Part shown: positions 4,311-6,670 of the stretch, in pieces
Position numbering within the stretch: position 1 is the stretch's first letter
Layout: each line of letters begins with the position of its first letter
Assembly: GCA_027623875.1 (NCBI GenBank)
Contig: JAQBUS010000061.1
Location: 1 to 6,670 of the forward strand
DNA length: 6,670 nt
DNA from: Pseudomonadota bacterium
GTDB lineage: Bacteria > Pseudomonadota > Alphaproteobacteria > Rhodobacterales > Rhodobacteraceae
Direction: 5' to 3'
Translations under genes and position numbers: made by a program
The notes under the pieces: generated by a model
Seen by the model: the letters and a program-made list of their open reading frames with translations, nothing else
Databases searched by the model: none
Told to the model about the DNA's origin: nothing

Positions 4311-4338
4311 CACATAATACCTTAAAGTAATCTTAAAA
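4311..4338 (-). repeat. 28-base dispersed repeat, copy 2, upstream of the 39-aa membrane gene
   Basis: Matches 2-29 at 27 of 28 bases. The sequence just before it (4301-4310) repeats part of the unit, AATACCTTAA, so the element may itself have a partial tandem copy. On the minus strand it ends 54 bases before the ATG at 4257, a normal promoter distance, which suggests that the conserved block is promoter or operator DNA. Confidence 0.75.
4322..4336 (-). promoter_or_regulatory. Candidate CtrA site upstream of the 39-aa membrane gene
   Basis: TTAA at 4322-4325 and 4333-4336 with seven bases between them. The site lies 65 bases before the start codon on the minus strand. CtrA-activated promoters usually carry the site near -35, which would put a start point roughly 30-35 bases nearer the gene; TATTAT and TATTTG lie in that direction. 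It could also act on the plus-strand gene at 4581, about 245 bases away. Confidence 0.45.
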
Positions 4339-4580
4339 AATTTAACCGAAAATTCGTGTGGGTAACTGATGTAATCCGCCCCCTGCCAAGGAGCCTTACA
4401 TATTTTTCCTATATCTATCAAAATCTATCAAAAACATATAATACCCTAGCCGGCTGGAGTTTTAGGCATGTAAATAATGAGTATGAATGCTTGCTATCTG
4501 GCCAAAAACTGTCAAATATAAAATTAACATAAATTTTATTATATCAAATTTTAAAAAACACCTTCTTAAGGATGCACACA

Positions 4581-4847
4581 ATGGATCTCCAATTAATCAT
4601 TAAATTAAAATCGTCATACGAAGAATGGCACCAAACGTTCGTAAATCACGTAGATGTTCGTTCAAAGATTTGTAACGAAAATAAAACATTAGTGGCCAAG
4701 GCAAATGAATCCACTGCTCTTGTAACTATTTTTGATGTTGATATGGCTGGAATGGGGGCCATGATGGCAGACCCTGACTTCCAAAAAATGAACGAGCCAT
4801 TAGTTGAAGAAATTTCTCCATATTCAATTACACCACTAAAACCTTAA
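4581..4847 (+). CDS. Small protein, possibly dimeric alpha/beta-barrel (DUF3764-like), 88 aa
   Basis: A soluble protein with no signal peptide or membrane helix. It begins with a beta-strand pattern (MDLQLIIKLK), followed by SSYEEWHQTFVNHVDVRSK, a helix with the EEW motif, then a strand (ALVTIFDVDMAG), a methionine-rich helix (MGAMMADPDF) and a final strand. The order and length resemble small antibiotic-monooxygenase-like or DUF3764 proteins, which form dimeric ferredoxin-like barrels; that assignment is from pattern memory. No function can be given. An ATG at 4572 would add MHT, but AAGGA at 4568-4572 overlaps it and sits eight bases before the ATG at 4581, so the latter is the likely start. 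Neighbours are divergent upstream and about 330 bases away downstream. Confidence 0.75.
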   Translation: MDLQLIIKLKSSYEEWHQTFVNHVDVRSKICNENKTLVAKANESTALVTIFDVDMAGMGAMMADPDFQKMNEPLVEEISPYSITPLKP

Positions 4848-5178
4848 CTGAATCAATCCAACAATCAATTTTTGGCTTAGAAAACCTCCGATAACATGGA
4901 TGATCCAGTAGATAAATTCGTAGATACTCTAACGAATTATGTTAGTGAATTGAAAAACTCCATACGTAAGTCTGGTTTTGGAAGGTTGAGGCCAAGCACT
5001 CTTTTTATTTACTTGCAACATTGACACTCACCTTCTTATTTTAAGTTAAATACTAACGACTTAAAACTTCGATAAGCTTTTGCGCTCAGCTATTAGTTTA
5101 CTAAGATATCTGAAAAATATTTCTATTCAATTGATACAATCAAGATTACACTCGTAACTGAGAATTAGAAACAAAGGC
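4848..5178. other. Gap before the cyclase gene with overlapping short frames
   Basis: AT-rich, with no firm gene. A plus-strand frame (4896-5024, 42 aa) lacks a ribosome binding site. A minus-strand frame (5021-4929, 30 aa, starting MLQVNKKSAWPQPSK) has a good AAGGTGA about eight bases before its ATG but an unremarkable product. They overlap, so at most one is likely real. The last 100 bases should hold the cyclase promoter; I could not place it. Confidence 0.55.
4896..5024 (+). CDS. Doubtful short open frame (42 aa)
   Basis: The product MDDPVDKFVDTLTNYVSELK then NSIRKSGFGRLRPSTLFIYLQH has an amphipathic, helix-like first half and a basic middle. No ribosome binding site precedes the ATG (AACCTCCGATAAC is pyrimidine-rich). 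It may be a small protein, a remnant, or chance. Confidence 0.25.
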   Translation: MDDPVDKFVDTLTNYVSELKNSIRKSGFGRLRPSTLFIYLQH

Positions 5179-6582
5179 ATGAATCTTGTTATGGAAAAAC
5201 AATTACTGATCGTAATGATAGCCGATATATTTGGATATAGCCGTCTTTCTCAATTGGATGAATTCAAAGTTGTAGATAGACAACTAGCTTACAGCAAGGA
5301 TTTTATATATCCAACAATCAAGGAATTTAATGGCACTCTAATAAAAAACACCGGTGATGGTTTCCTCGCCATATTTAATGTGGCCCAATCAGCCATGAAC
5401 TGTGCATTGAAAATTCAAAAAGAGATACCGCTTATGGAGACCCCTTTTGAAGAAGAATTAAAAATTAAGTACCGAATTGGTTTAAATGTTGGCGACGTCT
5501 TAAAAACTGATGAGGACGTTTTTGGTAATGTAGTGAATATCTCAGCTAGAATTGAGGGCATTTGTATTCCTGGTGGAATATGCGTTTCGAGTGCATTGCG
5601 CGACGTTTTAGAGAATTACGAGGAATTTCATTTTAAAGATATCGGGTTACATAAAGTTAAAAATATCAAAAACCCGCTGCGAGTGTTTCAGTCAGAACTT
5701 AATCTCGACGCCCCCGCTGCAGAAGAATTGGACAATGGTATTCATCAAAACATCAAATTCTGCATGTCAAATAATGACGTTCAAATCGCTTATTCCAGTA
5801 TTGGGAAGGGCATTCCAATCTTAAAGGCTCCCAACTGGCTGAACCACATTGAATACGAGATTAGAAGTCCACTTTGGGCTCCATTATTAAAATCATTTTC
5901 TGAGCAATATCAACTCATCCGATTTGATCAACGCGGAACCGGCCTTTCAGATTGGGACCCACCTGAAATCTCGGAAGACGCCATGATTGAAGATATGAAG
6001 TCAGTTGTGAATGCTTCAAATATTAAAAAATTTGGAATTTATGGTCTATCACAGGGGTGCGCATTTGCTATTCGATATGCTGTAGAAAACCCAGAACAGG
6101 TAAAGTTTCTAATTTTATTTGGAGGCTACATTTTAGGACGAACGAAAAGAAATTCGGAGGCGGATAAAAACCAACATGAAATTGGTGTGAAAATGATCGA
6201 GGCGGGTTGGGGATCTAACTCTCAAATCTATAGAAATTTTTTCACAAATTCATTTATTCCTGACGGACTAAAAGAAGAAATTAATAGCTTTGATGAGTTA
6301 CAGCGCGTTAGTACAAATTCATCTAATGCCGTAAGAATTCATAACATGAATGGAAATGTTGATGTTACGGAATATGCAAAACTCATATCCGTTCCAACAC
6401 TGGTGCTACACTGCGAAGGGGATCAGGTTAATCCATTGAAAGAAGGTAGACGAATGGCGTCAGCAATACCAAACGCATATTTTAAAACCCTTAAAGGTAA
6501 TAACCACGTTTTGTTATCAGGGACCCCCGAATATTTGGAATTTTTTTCTGAAGTTAATAATTTTATTAAAGAAATTACTTAA
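5179..6582 (+). CDS. Class III adenylate/guanylate cyclase fused to an alpha/beta hydrolase (467 aa)
   Basis: A soluble two-domain signalling protein. Residues 7-170 form a class III nucleotide cyclase domain that appears active: metal-binding Asp16 (MIADIFGYSRL) and Asp60 (IKNTGDGF), base-selecting Lys56 and Asp113 (DEDVFGNVVN, a pair typical of ATP use), and transition-state residues Asn120 and Arg124 (VNISARIE). It should make cAMP from ATP. A linker at about 171-192 leads to an alpha/beta hydrolase domain (193-467) with FDQRGTGLSDW (249-259), nucleophile elbow GLSQG with Ser291, acid Asp415 (CEGDQVNP) and His443 (GNNHVLL), a complete triad. This fusion is known in alphaproteobacteria; the hydrolase may sense a ligand or hydrolyse a signal and so set cyclase activity, but that is inference. 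No membrane segments. The start is ambiguous: AAAGG (5173-5177) is only one base before the ATG at 5179 and 13 before the one at 5191; starting at 5191 gives MEKQLLIVMIAD, closer to relatives. It stands alone. Confidence 0.95.
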   Translation: MNLVMEKQLLIVMIADIFGYSRLSQLDEFKVVDRQLAYSKDFIYPTIKEFNGTLIKNTGDGFLAIFNVAQSAMNCALKIQKEIPLMETPFEEELKIKYRIGLNVGDVLKTDEDVFGNVVNISARIEGICIPGGICVSSALRDVLENYEEFHFKDIGLHKVKNIKNPLRVFQSELNLDAPAAEELDNGIHQNIKFCMSNNDVQIAYSSIGKGIPILKAPNWLNHIEYEIRSPLWAPLLKSFSEQYQLIRFDQRGTGLSDWDPPEISEDAMIEDMKSVVNASNIKKFGIYGLSQGCAFAIRYAVENPEQVKFLILFGGYILGRTKRNSEADKNQHEIGVKMIEAGWGSNSQIYRNFFTNSFIPDGLKEEINSFDELQRVSTNSSNAVRIHNMNGNVDVTEYAKLISVPTLVLHCEGDQVNPLKEGRRMASAIPNAYFKTLKGNNHVLLSGTPEYLEFFSEVNNFIKEIT

Positions 6583-6593
6583 CTCTAATTTAA
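6579..6593. promoter_or_regulatory. Candidate CtrA site at the cyclase stop codon
   Basis: TTAA at 6579-6582 (overlapping the stop codon) and 6590-6593 with seven bases between. It could control a gene beyond the right edge. Its spacer CTCTAAT (6583-6589) also forms an inverted repeat with ATTAGAG at 6616-6622, so the region may instead be a weak transcript-end structure; no T-run follows it. Confidence 0.3.
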
Positions 6594-6670
6594 GTGTTAA
6601 CGGGCTGTCTTCAACATTAGAGATCAGGACCCCTCTTCATTTCTATGCGTGCCTAAAGACTTTCAATAAC

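Larger units (their letters stand above)
4258..4580. other. AT-rich intergenic region between two divergent genes
   Basis: The divergent upstream region of the 39-aa membrane gene (minus) and the small protein at 4581 (plus). Besides the 28-base element and its CtrA-type box it contains the palindrome AGCCGGCT (4448-4455) and a very AT-rich stretch at 4515-4560 that probably includes the promoter for the plus-strand gene; I could not place -35 and -10 boxes with normal spacing. A minus-strand open frame across 4230-4421 overlaps the real small gene in another frame and has no support. Confidence 0.55.

Noticed and set aside
4230..4421. Minus-strand 63-codon frame
   Set aside because: It runs through the repeat element and overlaps the 39-residue gene in a different frame; that gene has a far better ribosome site and composition.

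Overview
The window looks like a stretch of alphaproteobacterial chromosome, most likely from a marine Rhodobacterales-type bacterium. This is an inference from three things: an XRE regulator of a form typical of that group, a class III adenylate cyclase fused to an alpha/beta hydrolase, and four perfect TTAA-N7-TTAA motifs matching the binding site of the alphaproteobacterial response regulator CtrA. Most of the window is AT-rich, loosely packed and full of short repeats. The XRE gene is clearly richer in G+C than its surroundings. The whole reads as an accessory or decaying region rather than a compact operon.

Layout. 1-221: a 28-base element holding a CtrA-type box, then four tandem 10-bp repeats. 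222-871: two small membrane proteins of unknown function in tandem. 872-1300: no convincing gene, but palindromes, a direct repeat and a 9-bp tandem repeat just before the XRE gene. 1301-1693: the XRE-type regulator. 1819-2244: the C-terminal catalytic part of a tyrosine recombinase, a remnant without its first catalytic arginine. 2245-2713: structured non-coding DNA with repeated TTGGTAAC motifs and one marginal 26-codon frame. 2714-3199: an exported fasciclin-domain protein. 3200-3543: a second copy of the 10-bp array and what may be the first codons of a broken cupin-like gene.

3544-4002 (minus): a GFA/CENP-V zinc protein. 4138-4257 (minus): a 39-residue single-pass membrane protein with a strong ribosome binding site; the second copy of the 28-base CtrA-box element lies upstream of it. 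4581-4847: a small protein, perhaps of the dimeric alpha/beta-barrel type. 4848-5178: two weak overlapping short frames on opposite strands. 5179-6582: the cyclase/hydrolase fusion, followed at once by a fourth CtrA-type box.

The genes do not form one obvious pathway. The most connected story is regulatory. A duplicated CtrA-box element sits before the 39-residue membrane protein and, in the matching orientation, at the left edge, where it could serve a gene outside the window. Two further perfect boxes lie between the two small membrane genes and at the cyclase stop codon. The 10-bp arrays, with identical flanks at two distant places, are a second dispersed element of unknown role.
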